From Prevotellaceae bacterium UBA4336 (GTDB lineage Bacteria; Bacteroidota; Bacteroidia; Bacteroidales; Bacteroidaceae), in contig DGTM01000022.1 of NCBI GenBank assembly GCA_002394305.1, positions 1 to 37,693 on the forward strand: 37,693 bases of DNA, written 5' to 3'. The notes under the pieces are model-generated. The model did not search any database. It saw only the letters and a list, made by a program, of their open reading frames with translations, and had not been told where the DNA came from. Each line of letters begins with the position of its first letter. The stretch's first letter is position 1. The translations under genes were made by a program, and so were the position numbers. This document shows, piece by piece, positions 14,718-25,596 of the stretch.

Positions 14718-17700
14718 ATGCGTATGACAAACCGTTTAAGCAAATGGAGCAGACATTCCTCACGGGTGGTATGCCTGCTGGCAGCTTGCGGGCTGATGTA
14801 TGCTTGTAAGGATGAGTTCATCCTGGACGATGAGAAGCCCAGTTGGCTCAGCTCAAGCATCTACCAAAGCCTGGAGCAGAAGGGCAATTTCAGAACCTAT
14901 CTGAAGTTGTTGGCCGACAAGGATGTGAATCCCGAGAACATGCGTCCGTTGACCGACGTGCTCAACCGTACGGGTTCGAAGACCATCTTCGTGGCTAACG
15001 ACTCCGCCTGGGATGCATTCTTTGCCCACAACGCAACGCTGCCCGAAGGCAACCCCTGGCACAATGCCACAAGCTACGAGAACCTGAGCCAGTCTCAGAA
15101 GAAGCTGCTGATTCACACCAGTATGCTCAACAACGCCATCGTCATGGAGAACCTGGCAAGCAGCGAGTCGAGCGGAACGAACTCTCCCACCAGAGGCGAG
15201 TACATGCGTCGCTACACCGACGTGCTCGTCACCGACTCCATCACCTACGTCCCCTCCGACGAACTCCCCTTCAGCTACTCCACCACCGACAAGGACTACT
15301 GGGAGCGCTTCCGCGCCGAGAAGGGCGGTCACGGCATCTACATGGCCACCGACTCCACAGTGCCCATGATGCTCCACTTCACCGCTGAGCACATGTCCAG
15401 GAACGTGGTCAAGGACGAGGACTTTGCCGTCTTCATGAACCACCCCCGCAACCCGAGCGACGTGCACATCTATGATGCACTCCTCAAGGAGAAGGACGGC
15501 GTCTGCGAGAACGGCTACATCAACGTCACCGAGAAGCCCCTCTGCCCCATCACGAACATGGCAGAGGTCATACGCACCAACGGCAAGACGAACATCTTCA
15601 GCCACATCCTCGACCGCTTCAGCGCGCCCTTCTACAGCGCACGCATCACGGAGGCATACAAGATACTCTATCCCAACTTCACCGACTCCATCTTCACGAA
15701 GAGATACTTCTCTTATAATAACTACTCCACAAAGGGCGGTTACGTGACAAAGGTGGATGCCAACGGCAAGCCCGAACGCTTCGAGCCCGGACCTCTCGGA
15801 ACCTACAGGACCTACAACCCCTACAAGGACGAGAACACCTCCGATATCGCTCCCGGCCTGCTCTTCGACCCCGGATGGAACGGCTACTACGACGAGGTGG
15901 ACGTCCGCAAGGACATGGCCGCCATCTTCGTGCCCAGCGACAAGGAGATGTGGCACTACTTCCAGAATGCCGGTGAGGACCTCATCCGCACATACTACGC
16001 CAACGAAGGCACAAAGGACGAGATTCCCTACACACGCGCCACGACCGTCGACGAGCTCTACCATCAGATCGACGCCATCCCCCTGGGCACCATCTACTCG
16101 CTCGTCAACAACTTCATGCAGCGCTCGTTCGTAGGCTCCGTACCCAGCAAGTGGAGCAAGCTCACCGACGACGCCATGGAGCCCCTCTTCGAGAACGTGG
16201 ACGAAGCACTCGCACAGGTCGACACCTGCCTGATGGCAAGCAACGGCGTGGTCTACGTCATGGACCGCACCTGCGTCCCCGCCGACTACCGCTCCGTCAC
16301 CGCGCCCGCGTTCATTAGTAAGACAAACCTTATTATGAAGTCCGCCATCTACGACGACTACATGAACCTGAACTACTACGCATACCTCAAGGCCATGCAG
16401 AGCAAGTTCACCTTCCTGCTGCCCTCCGACAGCGCACTCTTCTACTACTACGACCCCGCCAGCATGAAGAGCCGTACACCCCGTGCCATCGAATTCTACT
16501 TCGTGGGCGGCTCCTTCCCCGTCAAGCTGAGGTTCAGGAACTACTACTGCCCCTACAACTGCGACGGACTGAACGACCCCAGGCTCGGCACCATCGGCAA
16601 CGTTGTGCCTGGCACCAGCAACTATAGCAACAACGAAATCACCAACCGTCTGAAGGACATCCTGGAGAGCCACACCATCGTGCACGACGGCACCAACCCC
16701 ATGACCTTCGCAGACCAGGACTACTACAAGATCGACCGCTCCACACCTCTCGACGAGTACTACCTGTCGAAGAACGGCAACGCCATCAAGGTGGTGCGTA
16801 ACGAAGAAGGCGTCGTCACCGCAGTCAAGGGCGGCCTCCAGCTCGAGAACGAGCGCCTCGGCATCGTCAGCGACGAACCCGGCGTCACCTCCTGCAAGCT
16901 CACCAAGATGCGCGACGTGGACAATGGTCATACCTACGTCCTCAACGCACCCCTCGTGCCCACATACCGCAGCGTATACAGCATCTTCACCAACGACATG
17001 GACCAGTTTGCAGCAGGTAAGGTCGGCTTCGGCGGCGAAACACCCTACAGCGCCTTCTACGACCTCTGCACGGCCGACGCATACGAGACCGAGATTATCG
17101 GCTGCGGACTCGTAGACGGAACGCTCACCACGAAACAGCGCGAGTCCGCCCTCAAGAAGTTCAAGATCTTCATCGGCGACAACGGACTGGACTACAACGT
17201 GCAGTTCTTCAACAACTACCGCTACACCATCTTCGTTCCCACGAACGACGCCGTGGCCGACGCCATCGCACACGGCCTGCCCACATGGGAGGACATCTAC
17301 GAGGACTACCACAGCCACTGCAAGCCCTTCATGGAGGAAGTCACAGACGCTGACGGAAACGTCACCCTCGTACCCAAGCTCGACGCCGACGGCGAGATAG
17401 AGTACACAGACTCCCTCGCTACCCTCGAGGACAGCATCCGCATCTCGGCCAAGATAACCTACCTCACCAACTTCGTACGCTATCACTTCGCCGACAACTC
17501 CGTCTTCGCCGACAAGACCGTCCTGCCTGCCAACGAGATGGTGACGTCCAGCTACGACAAGTACACCGAACTCTTCTGCAAGCTGCACGTCGACCGCGTC
17601 AAGTCAGGCGACGGAACCAAGCTCCGCGTCTGCGACGACGTCACCTGGAAGAAGAACGGCAACAGCATGACAGGCGTCACCGCTCCCTTCGAAACCCTCG

Positions 17701-17933
17701 ACGAGGTGAACGGAGTGGATGTACGCAACATCCTGGCACGCGACGTATCCTGCAACACCTCTCCTGTCAACGTGGCTATGAAGGGTATACAGATCAACTC
17801 TTCCAGCGCCGCCGTCATACACAGCATCCCCGGCTACCTCAACCACACCGAGGTCATCGACGGCGACCACACCAAGACTTGGGAGTCAACACAGAGTGCA
17901 ATACAATATTTAAAGAGATACGCTATCCGCTAA
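14718..17933 (+). CDS. Large fasciclin-domain lipoprotein (first triad)
   Basis: 1071 residues. The N-terminus is a lipoprotein signal with lipobox LMYAC (Cys about residue 30), followed by KDEFILDDEKPSW, the usual mature start of Bacteroidetes fasciclin lipoproteins. At least three fasciclin-like (FAS1) segments can be seen from the pattern 'hydrophobic helix ... FVxNDSAW / FLLPSDSAL / FVPTNDAV': about 48-200, about 535-620 and about 776-960. FAS1 domains mediate adhesion or ligand contact. The gene opens a six-gene run and ends only 12 bases before the SusC gene, so it is co-transcribed with it. Expected on the cell surface as a partner of the SusCD importer; its ligand is unknown. It is very large for this class. 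Confidence 0.85.
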   Translation: MRMTNRLSKWSRHSSRVVCLLAACGLMYACKDEFILDDEKPSWLSSSIYQSLEQKGNFRTYLKLLADKDVNPENMRPLTDVLNRTGSKTIFVANDSAWDAFFAHNATLPEGNPWHNATSYENLSQSQKKLLIHTSMLNNAIVMENLASSESSGTNSPTRGEYMRRYTDVLVTDSITYVPSDELPFSYSTTDKDYWERFRAEKGGHGIYMATDSTVPMMLHFTAEHMSRNVVKDEDFAVFMNHPRNPSDVHIYDALLKEKDGVCENGYINVTEKPLCPITNMAEVIRTNGKTNIFSHILDRFSAPFYSARITEAYKILYPNFTDSIFTKRYFSYNNYSTKGGYVTKVDANGKPERFEPGPLGTYRTYNPYKDENTSDIAPGLLFDPGWNGYYDEVDVRKDMAAIFVPSDKEMWHYFQNAGEDLIRTYYANEGTKDEIPYTRATTVDELYHQIDAIPLGTIYSLVNNFMQRSFVGSVPSKWSKLTDDAMEPLFENVDEALAQVDTCLMASNGVVYVMDRTCVPADYRSVTAPAFISKTNLIMKSAIYDDYMNLNYYAYLKAMQSKFTFLLPSDSALFYYYDPASMKSRTPRAIEFYFVGGSFPVKLRFRNYYCPYNCDGLNDPRLGTIGNVVPGTSNYSNNEITNRLKDILESHTIVHDGTNPMTFADQDYYKIDRSTPLDEYYLSKNGNAIKVVRNEEGVVTAVKGGLQLENERLGIVSDEPGVTSCKLTKMRDVDNGHTYVLNAPLVPTYRSVYSIFTNDMDQFAAGKVGFGGETPYSAFYDLCTADAYETEIIGCGLVDGTLTTKQRESALKKFKIFIGDNGLDYNVQFFNNYRYTIFVPTNDAVADAIAHGLPTWEDIYEDYHSHCKPFMEEVTDADGNVTLVPKLDADGEIEYTDSLATLEDSIRISAKITYLTNFVRYHFADNSVFADKTVLPANEMVTSSYDKYTELFCKLHVDRVKSGDGTKLRVCDDVTWKKNGNSMTGVTAPFETLDEVNGVDVRNILARDVSCNTSPVNVAMKGIQINSSSAAVIHSIPGYLNHTEVIDGDHTKTWESTQSAIQYLKRYAIR

Positions 17934-17945
17934 AACAACAACACT

Positions 17946-20900
17946 ATGAATAAAATAACTAAGCTTTTCCTGCTTTGGGTAGTCGCACTCATGGCGTTGC
18001 CCGCAAGCGCACAGCAACGGCGTATTTCAGGTACCGTTTCTGATGATATCGACGTCATCATTGGTGCCAACGTCAAGGAGATAGATAAGAACAACCGTAT
18101 TGTCAGCCAGGCTGTCACGGATATGAATGGTAACTTCACCATGAACATCAAGGACCCGAAGAACACCCTGGAGATTACCTACATCGGCTACAAAAAGTTC
18201 AGCCAGGCCATCGGCAGCAAGAACATCTTCAAGGTGACGCTGCAGGACAATACGAAGACCATCAAGGAGGTCACCGTACAGGGTAAGAAGAACGCACCCA
18301 CCACGGGCCTCGAGATTCCTGCCCGCGAGTTCGCCGGAGCCGTACAGAAGTTCCAGATGGACGACCTGGAAGGTCTCTCCTTCGAGTCCGTCGACCAGGC
18401 CCTGCAGGGTCAGATCGCAGGTCTCGACATCGTGCCCAACTCCGGTAACCTCGGTTCCGGTACGACCATGCGTCTGCGTGGTACATCCACCATCAACGGT
18501 AACGCACAGCCTCTGATTGTCCTCAACGACCACATCTTCGAACTTCCCGAAGATGCCCAGGACATCAACTTCGAGACCATGGACAACGAGGAACAGTTCT
18601 CCTCACTGCTCCAGGTCAACCCCGAGGACATCGAGAGCATTACCGTGCTGAAGGATGCCGCCACGACGGCCAAGTGGGGCTCCAAGGGCTCCAACGGCGT
18701 CATCGAGATTAAGACACGCCGTGGCTCACGCGGCAAGACTCGCGTCAACTTCACCTACAAGTTCAGCGGCACATGGCAGCCCTCGGGCTACGAGATGCTC
18801 GACGGTGACGGGTACACCATGATGCTCAAGGAGGCATACTACAACCCCAACCACATCAACACCTCCCTGCCTGAGCTGGACTACATCCAGGACCAACGTT
18901 ATATATATAACCATTATAACCACAATACGGACTGGGTGAAGAAGGTGCAGCAGTTCGGACAGGAGCACAAGTTCACCGTGGCACTCAGCGGCGGTGGCGA
19001 GAAGGCAACCTTCCGTATCAGTGCCAACTACGACAAGAGCACAGGTTCCATCATCGGACAGAAGCTCGACCGCTTCACCACCTCCACAGCACTCGACTAC
19101 TGGGTCAGCGACCGCATCAAGTTCTCGAGCAACATCAACCTGGCCTTCACCACCAACCACAAGAACTACGGCAACGACATCCTCGACCGCGCACGCAACG
19201 CCATGCCTAACATGAGCGTCTACGAGTACGATGCCGAGGGCAACCTCACCGGCAACTACTTCAACATGCTGCCGCTGGCTGCCGTCTACAGCACAGGTAG
19301 CACAGGGCGCCGCGCCAACGACGGAACCTTGACCTCCTACGACCTCAACGACATGTTCGTGAACGGCAACCCCGTCGCTCGTGCCACACAGGCCTGGTGG
19401 AAGCAGAAGCAGTACAACCTCACACCGCAGTTCAGCATCGAGTACAAGCTCCTCGGTAAGGACGACGACCACCACAGACTCAACTACGTGGGTGACGTAC
19501 AGCTCAACATCTACAACACCAGCAACGACCATTACTGCCCCAGCGAACTCCGCACGATGCCGTGGGTTTGGGGTGGCGACAATGCTGCCAAGCTCACATC
19601 CAACGAGCGTAACTACGTCAGCAACGACGAGTACAAGTCCCTCGAGTTCACCACACGTCACGACCTGCAGTACTACTCCGCCTTCCCGAACCGCGACCAC
19701 AGCCTCGGCGGCTTGGCACGCTTCGAACTGGCTTCCGGTAGCAGCAGCTCGCAGAACCTCGGCCTCTGGAACGTGCCTGACGGCATCACAGACCCCACGG
19801 TCGTAGCATTGACCCGCGACGCATCCTCCAGCAACGGCGAATGGCGCAGCCTCAGCTTCCTGGCCCAGGCCCACTACTCCTACAAGAGTAAGTACTCTGT
19901 CGACGCTTCGGTCCGCATGGACGGCAGCACAAGCTTCGGCCGCGGACACAAGTTCGGCACCTTCCCCTCTGTAGGTGCACGTTGGAACATCATCGACGAA
20001 GGATTCATGCAGTGGAGCAAGGATTGGCTGAGCATGCTCGCCGTCCGTGGCTCATGGGGTATCACCGGCCTTAGCGCAGGCAGCGGCAGCAACCAGTACA
20101 ACAAGTACGCTACCGCAGGCTACTACAACGGCCACCAGGTCATCCGCCCCGAAAACCTCTCGCTCGGCGAGCTGCGTTGGGAGAAGACCAGAAAGATGAA
20201 CCTCGGTTTCAACGCCGGCTTCTTCAACGACCTCGTGACAATCGAGGCGGAAGTCTACGACCACCGCACCACCGACCTGCTGATGGATAACCTCCGCATC
20301 GCCAGCGCCAACGGCTTCGCAAGCCTGGCCAAGGTCAACGCAGGTGTCCTCCGCAACAAGGGTTGGGAGCTCAACTTCTCTACATCCCGCATCTGCAAGG
20401 TGGGCAAGTTCTCTATGAAGCTGCGTGCCAACATCGCACAGAACTTCAACGAGGTAGAGGAGATGAATCCCCTTATCCTCGAGAGCCTGAACGGCTCCGA
20501 GACCTATCAGCCCGGCAACCTCGACTACAACCAGCGCGTACAGATTGGCAACGCCCTCGGCTCCATCTACGGCCTCCACTATCTGGGCGTCTACAAGTAC
20601 GACTACGACCACAACGGCATCACCAACCAGTCTGTTGCCAGCTATGGCTACGCCGAGGAAGGCAACAGCGGCTATGCCGGCAGCAACGGCCAGATCAACT
20701 ACGACGAGCCCATCAACACCGCCGCTGCCGACGCACGTCGTCAGGGCCGTCAGCTCGAGCAGCTGGGCGCCAACGAGGTGCCTCTCTGCCCCATCGCATA
20801 CGATGCCGAAGGCCGCATGCTGACCGATGCCAAGGGTATACCCCTGCCTCTCTACTATTGCTACAACGAAGGCTACCGCTATCAGTTCCAGGGTGGCGAT

Positions 20901-21479
20901 GCCATCTACGAGGACATCAACCACGACGGCCAGATTGACCGCTACGACATGGTCTACCTCGGCAACTCCAACCCCAAGTGCAATGGTGGTTTCGGCCTTA
21001 ACCTCTACTTTGGCAGGTTCTCACTCAATGCAGGCTTCAACTTCCGTATGGGCAACCAGATTGTCAACATGGCTCGTATGAACCTGGAGAGCATGCTCAA
21101 CAACAAGAACCAGAGCTTCGCTACAACATGGCGCTGGCGCAAGAACGGCGACGAGACCGTCATCCCGCGTGCACTGAGCAACGTCAACGGCTACAAGAGC
21201 TACAACTCCCTGCCCAGCGACCGCTACGTGGAGGACGGCGACTACCTGCGTCTGCAGTACATTCAGCTGACCTACGACTTCGACGTCAAGAAGCCGTTCC
21301 TCAAGAAGATGGGCATCAACCAGCTCAAGCTGTTTGCTTCTCTCAACAACCTCTGGTGCTGGACGAAGTACACGGGTGTCGACCCCGACGTCTCCCCGCA
21401 GGGATTCGCCGTTTGCCGCGACAACAACCGTACACCCCGCTCCAAGTCATTCACGTGTAGTTTAACCCTTGGATTCTAA
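17946..21479 (+). CDS. SusC/RagA-type TonB-dependent importer (first triad)
   Basis: 1177 residues. Signal peptide about 1-23 (ALPASAQ), carboxypeptidase-regulatory-like domain about 25-100 (ISGTVSDD, GANVKEID, YIGYKKF), the KEVTVQG joint near 110, a plug domain about 125-250 with the SusC signatures LRGTSTINGNAQPLIVLN and ITVLKDAATTAKWGSKGSNGV, then a 22-strand-type barrel to the C-terminal GF. SusC proteins form the outer-membrane pore on which SusD acts as a lid; TonB energises uptake. It follows the fasciclin gene by 12 bases and precedes its SusD by 12 bases. Substrate not readable from sequence. Confidence 0.95.
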   Translation: MNKITKLFLLWVVALMALPASAQQRRISGTVSDDIDVIIGANVKEIDKNNRIVSQAVTDMNGNFTMNIKDPKNTLEITYIGYKKFSQAIGSKNIFKVTLQDNTKTIKEVTVQGKKNAPTTGLEIPAREFAGAVQKFQMDDLEGLSFESVDQALQGQIAGLDIVPNSGNLGSGTTMRLRGTSTINGNAQPLIVLNDHIFELPEDAQDINFETMDNEEQFSSLLQVNPEDIESITVLKDAATTAKWGSKGSNGVIEIKTRRGSRGKTRVNFTYKFSGTWQPSGYEMLDGDGYTMMLKEAYYNPNHINTSLPELDYIQDQRYIYNHYNHNTDWVKKVQQFGQEHKFTVALSGGGEKATFRISANYDKSTGSIIGQKLDRFTTSTALDYWVSDRIKFSSNINLAFTTNHKNYGNDILDRARNAMPNMSVYEYDAEGNLTGNYFNMLPLAAVYSTGSTGRRANDGTLTSYDLNDMFVNGNPVARATQAWWKQKQYNLTPQFSIEYKLLGKDDDHHRLNYVGDVQLNIYNTSNDHYCPSELRTMPWVWGGDNAAKLTSNERNYVSNDEYKSLEFTTRHDLQYYSAFPNRDHSLGGLARFELASGSSSSQNLGLWNVPDGITDPTVVALTRDASSSNGEWRSLSFLAQAHYSYKSKYSVDASVRMDGSTSFGRGHKFGTFPSVGARWNIIDEGFMQWSKDWLSMLAVRGSWGITGLSAGSGSNQYNKYATAGYYNGHQVIRPENLSLGELRWEKTRKMNLGFNAGFFNDLVTIEAEVYDHRTTDLLMDNLRIASANGFASLAKVNAGVLRNKGWELNFSTSRICKVGKFSMKLRANIAQNFNEVEEMNPLILESLNGSETYQPGNLDYNQRVQIGNALGSIYGLHYLGVYKYDYDHNGITNQSVASYGYAEEGNSGYAGSNGQINYDEPINTAAADARRQGRQLEQLGANEVPLCPIAYDAEGRMLTDAKGIPLPLYYCYNEGYRYQFQGGDAIYEDINHDGQIDRYDMVYLGNSNPKCNGGFGLNLYFGRFSLNAGFNFRMGNQIVNMARMNLESMLNNKNQSFATTWRWRKNGDETVIPRALSNVNGYKSYNSLPSDRYVEDGDYLRLQYIQLTYDFDVKKPFLKKMGINQLKLFASLNNLWCWTKYTGVDPDVSPQGFAVCRDNNRTPRSKSFTCSLTLGF

Positions 21480-21491
21480 AATTGCTACAAT

Positions 21492-23453
21492 ATGAAACAC
21501 ATTATTAATATATATAAGGCTGCCTGCCTCACGGGACTTTTGGCCCTCAGCACTACTTCCTGCACGGATTGGCTGACCATCTATCCCCAGGACCGTGTCG
21601 TAGAAGAGAATTTCTGGGAAGACAAGAGCGACCTGGAGGGCGTGCGCTACGGCGCATACAGGCAAATGGCAAGCACGGTCAGCAAGTTCGCTGTGTGGGG
21701 CGACCTCCGCTCCGACAGCTACGAGCTGAACAGCATCGACCACAGCGACCAGAAGCAGCGCGACATGTACAACGAAATCATGACCGGCATGCCCGACTCC
21801 AGTATGAGTGTCTTCGACTGGGGAAGTGTCTACACCACCATCAACTATTGCAACAAGGTGTTGCAGCATGGTGCTGAGGTCCTCGAAAAGGACAAGCAGT
21901 TCACCACCGGCGAATGGTATCAGATGAAGGCCGAGATGACGGCACTCCGCGCCCTGAACTACTTCTATCTGATTCGTGCCTTCAAGGACATCCCTTACAC
22001 CACGAGGGTTGTCAATTCCGACTCCGAAGTTGACGACTTCCCCCTCACCAACCAGCTCGCAGTGCTCGACTCGATTATCAGCGACTGCGAAAGCGTGAAG
22101 GGTCAGGCCCGCAACCGCTTCTCTGCCAAGACCGACTCGAAGGGTATGATTACCAACTGCGCCATCTATGCAATGCTGGCCGACATGTACCTCTGGCGTG
22201 CCTCCCTGCACCAGGGTCGTCACGACAAGAATACGTTGGACTCCGGAATCATCGGCGGCGAGTGGAGAAAGTACTCCTACCTCGAGGACTACCAGATGGC
22301 TGTCGACTATTCCGAGCTCTGCCTGCAGTCTCTTGCCAAGCAGAACGAGGAGGAGAGGAACAGCGCCGGGCTCACCACGTCTTCCGAGGAGACAATCAAC
22401 TACGGCCTCGGCTCCAACTACAACATGATCAAGAACAACTTCGACGGCGCTTCGCTGTCACTCGTTCCGCGTCTCGAGGCTCTCACCTCCATCTTCAAGA
22501 CGGGCAACAGCCGCGAGAGCATCTTCGAGCTGCAGTATCGCGTGAGCGATGGTCTGAAGAACGACATCGTCAACAGCCTCTATGGCTATGGCAACGGTAC
22601 TCACCTCCAGGTTTGCAAGGCTGCCTTCGACCCCCTCTACGTAGGCGGCATCTCCGGTACGGATGCTGACTGCGGCGGCATGTGGGACTCGCGTCTCTGG
22701 ATATGCTGCCAGAACAAGTTGGCTACCGGCAACAACCAGTCTGGTAGTGCCCAGGCACAGGCCGGGTACTACTGCATGAAGTATCAGATTGGCCCCAGCC
22801 CCTTCCTGACAATGGACGGAGCTTCGACCAACCGCGAAATCAAGAGCCTGAAGTATTCTTCTACCGAGTACAACAACTGGATAGTCTATCGTATGACGGA
22901 CGTGATGCTTATCAAGGCAGAGGCCCTGGCTTGCCTGGGCAACTCGAATGCCAATGCTGTCAAGGCGATTTGCAACGCTATCCACCGTCGTTCATACTGC
23001 AACTTCAGGGATGCCAGCAAGTTGCCTAACGAGGATGCCTACAAAGGAACCATTGGTAACATTCGCACCACCGAGGAGAAGACGAACACATCGGGCGGTA
23101 CTACGACCGGCAACGTCGACAACGTCAAGCTGGTGCTCAACGAACGCCAGATTGAGCTGCTCGGTGAAGGCAAGCGCTGGTTCGACCTCGTTCGCTATGC
23201 CGAGCGTAACTCCTATACGAAGAACGACCCCGAGGACCCGCGCGAGAAAGGTGTAACGAACGGACAGAGCGGCGTGGCTAAGATGGTCGACGAGTTCCTC
23301 AAGAACGCGTACAGCAACTATGCCACCACCTTGAAGAACCGCTTCAAGAACCGCTGGGGACTCTACTGCCCCATCTACTACATGGAGGTCAAGGCCAGCA
23401 ATGGCAAGATTGAGCAGAATCCCGTGTGGAACAAGTCCAAGTACGAACAGTAA
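21492..23453 (+). CDS. SusD/RagB-type lipoprotein (first triad)
   Basis: 653 residues. Lipobox TTSC (Cys about 24), then TDWLTIYPQDRVVEENFW, the standard SusD N-terminus. TPR-like helices in the middle (ALRALNYFYLIRAFKDIPY) and the C-terminal SusD segment with LNERQIELLGEGKRWFDLVRYAER. It forms the ligand-binding lid on the preceding SusC at the outer face of the outer membrane. Twelve bases separate the two genes. Length is in the upper normal range of the family. Confidence 0.95.
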   Translation: MKHIINIYKAACLTGLLALSTTSCTDWLTIYPQDRVVEENFWEDKSDLEGVRYGAYRQMASTVSKFAVWGDLRSDSYELNSIDHSDQKQRDMYNEIMTGMPDSSMSVFDWGSVYTTINYCNKVLQHGAEVLEKDKQFTTGEWYQMKAEMTALRALNYFYLIRAFKDIPYTTRVVNSDSEVDDFPLTNQLAVLDSIISDCESVKGQARNRFSAKTDSKGMITNCAIYAMLADMYLWRASLHQGRHDKNTLDSGIIGGEWRKYSYLEDYQMAVDYSELCLQSLAKQNEEERNSAGLTTSSEETINYGLGSNYNMIKNNFDGASLSLVPRLEALTSIFKTGNSRESIFELQYRVSDGLKNDIVNSLYGYGNGTHLQVCKAAFDPLYVGGISGTDADCGGMWDSRLWICCQNKLATGNNQSGSAQAQAGYYCMKYQIGPSPFLTMDGASTNREIKSLKYSSTEYNNWIVYRMTDVMLIKAEALACLGNSNANAVKAICNAIHRRSYCNFRDASKLPNEDAYKGTIGNIRTTEEKTNTSGGTTTGNVDNVKLVLNERQIELLGEGKRWFDLVRYAERNSYTKNDPEDPREKGVTNGQSGVAKMVDEFLKNAYSNYATTLKNRFKNRWGLYCPIYYMEVKASNGKIEQNPVWNKSKYEQ

Positions 23454-23495
23454 GAGAGATAGATAAAGGTACCAGTTATTAAACAACATATAAGT

Positions 23496-25562
23496 ATGGC
23501 TAATAACAGATTAAACAAATATATCGGTGCAATCGCCTTGGGTGCAGCTCTGACGGCTGTCACCGGCTGTACCGACACGTGGGACGAGCATTACGACGGT
23601 GATGTGTCCGTCTCAGGAACATCAAAGACGTTGTGGAACTACATTGAGGAAAACTGGGACAAGTACAGCCGCTTCGGCACGATTGCCAAGAACGCCAAGT
23701 ACTACAAGGACAACACACATCCTGTTCCCACATACACCTATGCAGACATCCTCAACGGCGGACAGGTGAACACCCTCTGGATTCCCGACAACGATGCCCT
23801 CTCCGAGGCAGAGTACCAGAAGTGGCTCGCCATGTGCCAGAGTGACAAGGTGGAGGACGGCTACAACGTGCAGCAGCAGTTCCTCGGCAACCATATCGCG
23901 TTGTTCCGTCACAACATCACAGTTGCGGCTACCGACACGGTGAAGATGATTAACGGCAAGAACCTGATCTTCGACCGCAAGGAGGGAACAGGAAGCCTCC
24001 AGGAGATTCCTCTCTCTGCTGATAAGAACGAGAACAACATCGCCCTGCTCAATGGCGTAATCCACAACCTGAAGGGCATCGCCCCGTTCCGCTACAACTT
24101 CTACGAGCAGCTCAAGTTTGCTGAGCCAAGGACGAAGTTCGGCGACTATGTGGTGAGCAGGGATACCACCTACTTCTCCACAGGTCGCAGCATCGAGGGT
24201 CTTCCCGACGAGAACGGCAACCCGACCTATGTGGACAGCGTCTACTTCACCTCCAACCGCCTCTTTGCCGGCCGCACATACCTGCCGGAGGAAGGTTACG
24301 AGAAGTGGCAGATGGCAGAGAAGTGCTTTGGTGCAGCCCTCAACGCCGAGGACTCCGTGTTCATCATGCTCATGCCTACCGACCAGGCTTGGGATGCCAT
24401 GTACAACAAGCTGCAGTCTGCCTACAAGTATGCAAACACTTATGAAGACAAGAGCAAAGGCGACCTGGGCACCAAGACCCCGATCAAGGGTCTCGACGCT
24501 GATTCCCTGCAGCGGATGAGCATCGGCATGGACATCATTGCCCCCCTCGTCTTCAACATCCACAAGCAGCCTAAGAAGAGCGACAACACGATGTGGAAGG
24601 TCGAGGAGTTTATCGAGACCAAGGGCGAGGGCGTCGACTACCTGCTCAACACCTATGGCGATACCCTTCGCAACATTGGCAACTGGAAGACGACAGACCT
24701 CTTCAATGCAGAGCCTGTCCAGATGAGTAACGGCTATGCTTACATGGTCAACTCCCTGGAATTCCCCGACGAGTACCTTACGCCCGATGTCGAGGTTGAA
24801 ATCGAGAGCGGAAGCAACTTCTTCAATACGAGCGGTAATGGCACCCAGTACAAGGTCGGTTCCAATGCCAAGAGGTGGACGTTCTCGAATTCGAACTTCA
24901 AGGACATCTCCAGCTTGTACGGCACGGTCAGCAACAACAACTTCTATCACACTCCCAGCAAGGACGCCAACTCTTCCCCCAAGTTCGAGATCAAGCTGCA
25001 GGGCAACAGCCCCACGGCATACGTGCCCAATGCCCAGGTCATGAGTGGCAAGTACGACATCCAGATTGTCGTCGTTCCGCGTTGGTACATCGACATTGCC
25101 AGCCTCGGTGCAATCCCCAGCAACTTCTACATGAAGGACACGATTCCTTATTACTATTATGACGAGAATGGCGTGATGGTCCCCGACACCATGTACCGGC
25201 CTATACCGGGTAAGATTGACACAACTTATGTGAAGGAGCTTGCCTCCAGGAACAAATATAAGTTCAATGTATCGATCACCTATAACAAGGATGGTTCGGA
25301 GAAGTCCAGGGAGAGCCTGGCGAAGAACATTGTCTACGAAGGCCTGAAGGTCGACACCATTACCGTAAAGGAAGGTTTCGAGTTCCCCACGTCGTACAAG
25401 AACATGCGTTTCTCTTACCCTGTTCTTTTCATTGAGGGCTCACCCTCCAAGACGGATATCAACCCCAAGGTTACGCCAGACAACCCGAACCCGCCACGTT
25501 TTGTGTATGACCTTGTGATTGACAAGATAATCCTGAAGAGATCCAAATCAGAAGAGAACTAA
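23496..25562 (+). CDS. Fasciclin-domain lipoprotein (second triad)
   Basis: 688 residues. Lipobox VTGC (Cys about 25) then TDTWDEHYDG, a common start for fasciclin lipoproteins of SusCD loci. A FAS1-like domain covers about 40-200 (LWIPDNDALSEAEY, then FLGNHIA and MINGKNLIF), and a second is likely at about 205-430 (FIMLMPTDQAWDAMY). The C-terminal third is beta-rich (about 455-688) with YDIQIVVVPRWYID and DLVIDKIILKR, a region seen in this class of proteins but with no name I can assign. It lies 42 bases after the first SusD gene and 34 before the second SusC gene. Surface ligand-contact role inferred. Confidence 0.85.
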   Translation: MANNRLNKYIGAIALGAALTAVTGCTDTWDEHYDGDVSVSGTSKTLWNYIEENWDKYSRFGTIAKNAKYYKDNTHPVPTYTYADILNGGQVNTLWIPDNDALSEAEYQKWLAMCQSDKVEDGYNVQQQFLGNHIALFRHNITVAATDTVKMINGKNLIFDRKEGTGSLQEIPLSADKNENNIALLNGVIHNLKGIAPFRYNFYEQLKFAEPRTKFGDYVVSRDTTYFSTGRSIEGLPDENGNPTYVDSVYFTSNRLFAGRTYLPEEGYEKWQMAEKCFGAALNAEDSVFIMLMPTDQAWDAMYNKLQSAYKYANTYEDKSKGDLGTKTPIKGLDADSLQRMSIGMDIIAPLVFNIHKQPKKSDNTMWKVEEFIETKGEGVDYLLNTYGDTLRNIGNWKTTDLFNAEPVQMSNGYAYMVNSLEFPDEYLTPDVEVEIESGSNFFNTSGNGTQYKVGSNAKRWTFSNSNFKDISSLYGTVSNNNFYHTPSKDANSSPKFEIKLQGNSPTAYVPNAQVMSGKYDIQIVVVPRWYIDIASLGAIPSNFYMKDTIPYYYYDENGVMVPDTMYRPIPGKIDTTYVKELASRNKYKFNVSITYNKDGSEKSRESLAKNIVYEGLKVDTITVKEGFEFPTSYKNMRFSYPVLFIEGSPSKTDINPKVTPDNPNPPRFVYDLVIDKIILKRSKSEEN

Positions 25563-25596
25563 ATAGCTTGTCCCACAGTAATACGTTAGCAGAATT

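Noticed and set aside
14853..17588. 911-codon minus-strand open frame across the first fasciclin gene
   Set aside because: Same codon-bias effect; the plus strand has a lipobox and FAS1 motifs, the minus frame has only Val/Gly/Asp-rich low complexity.
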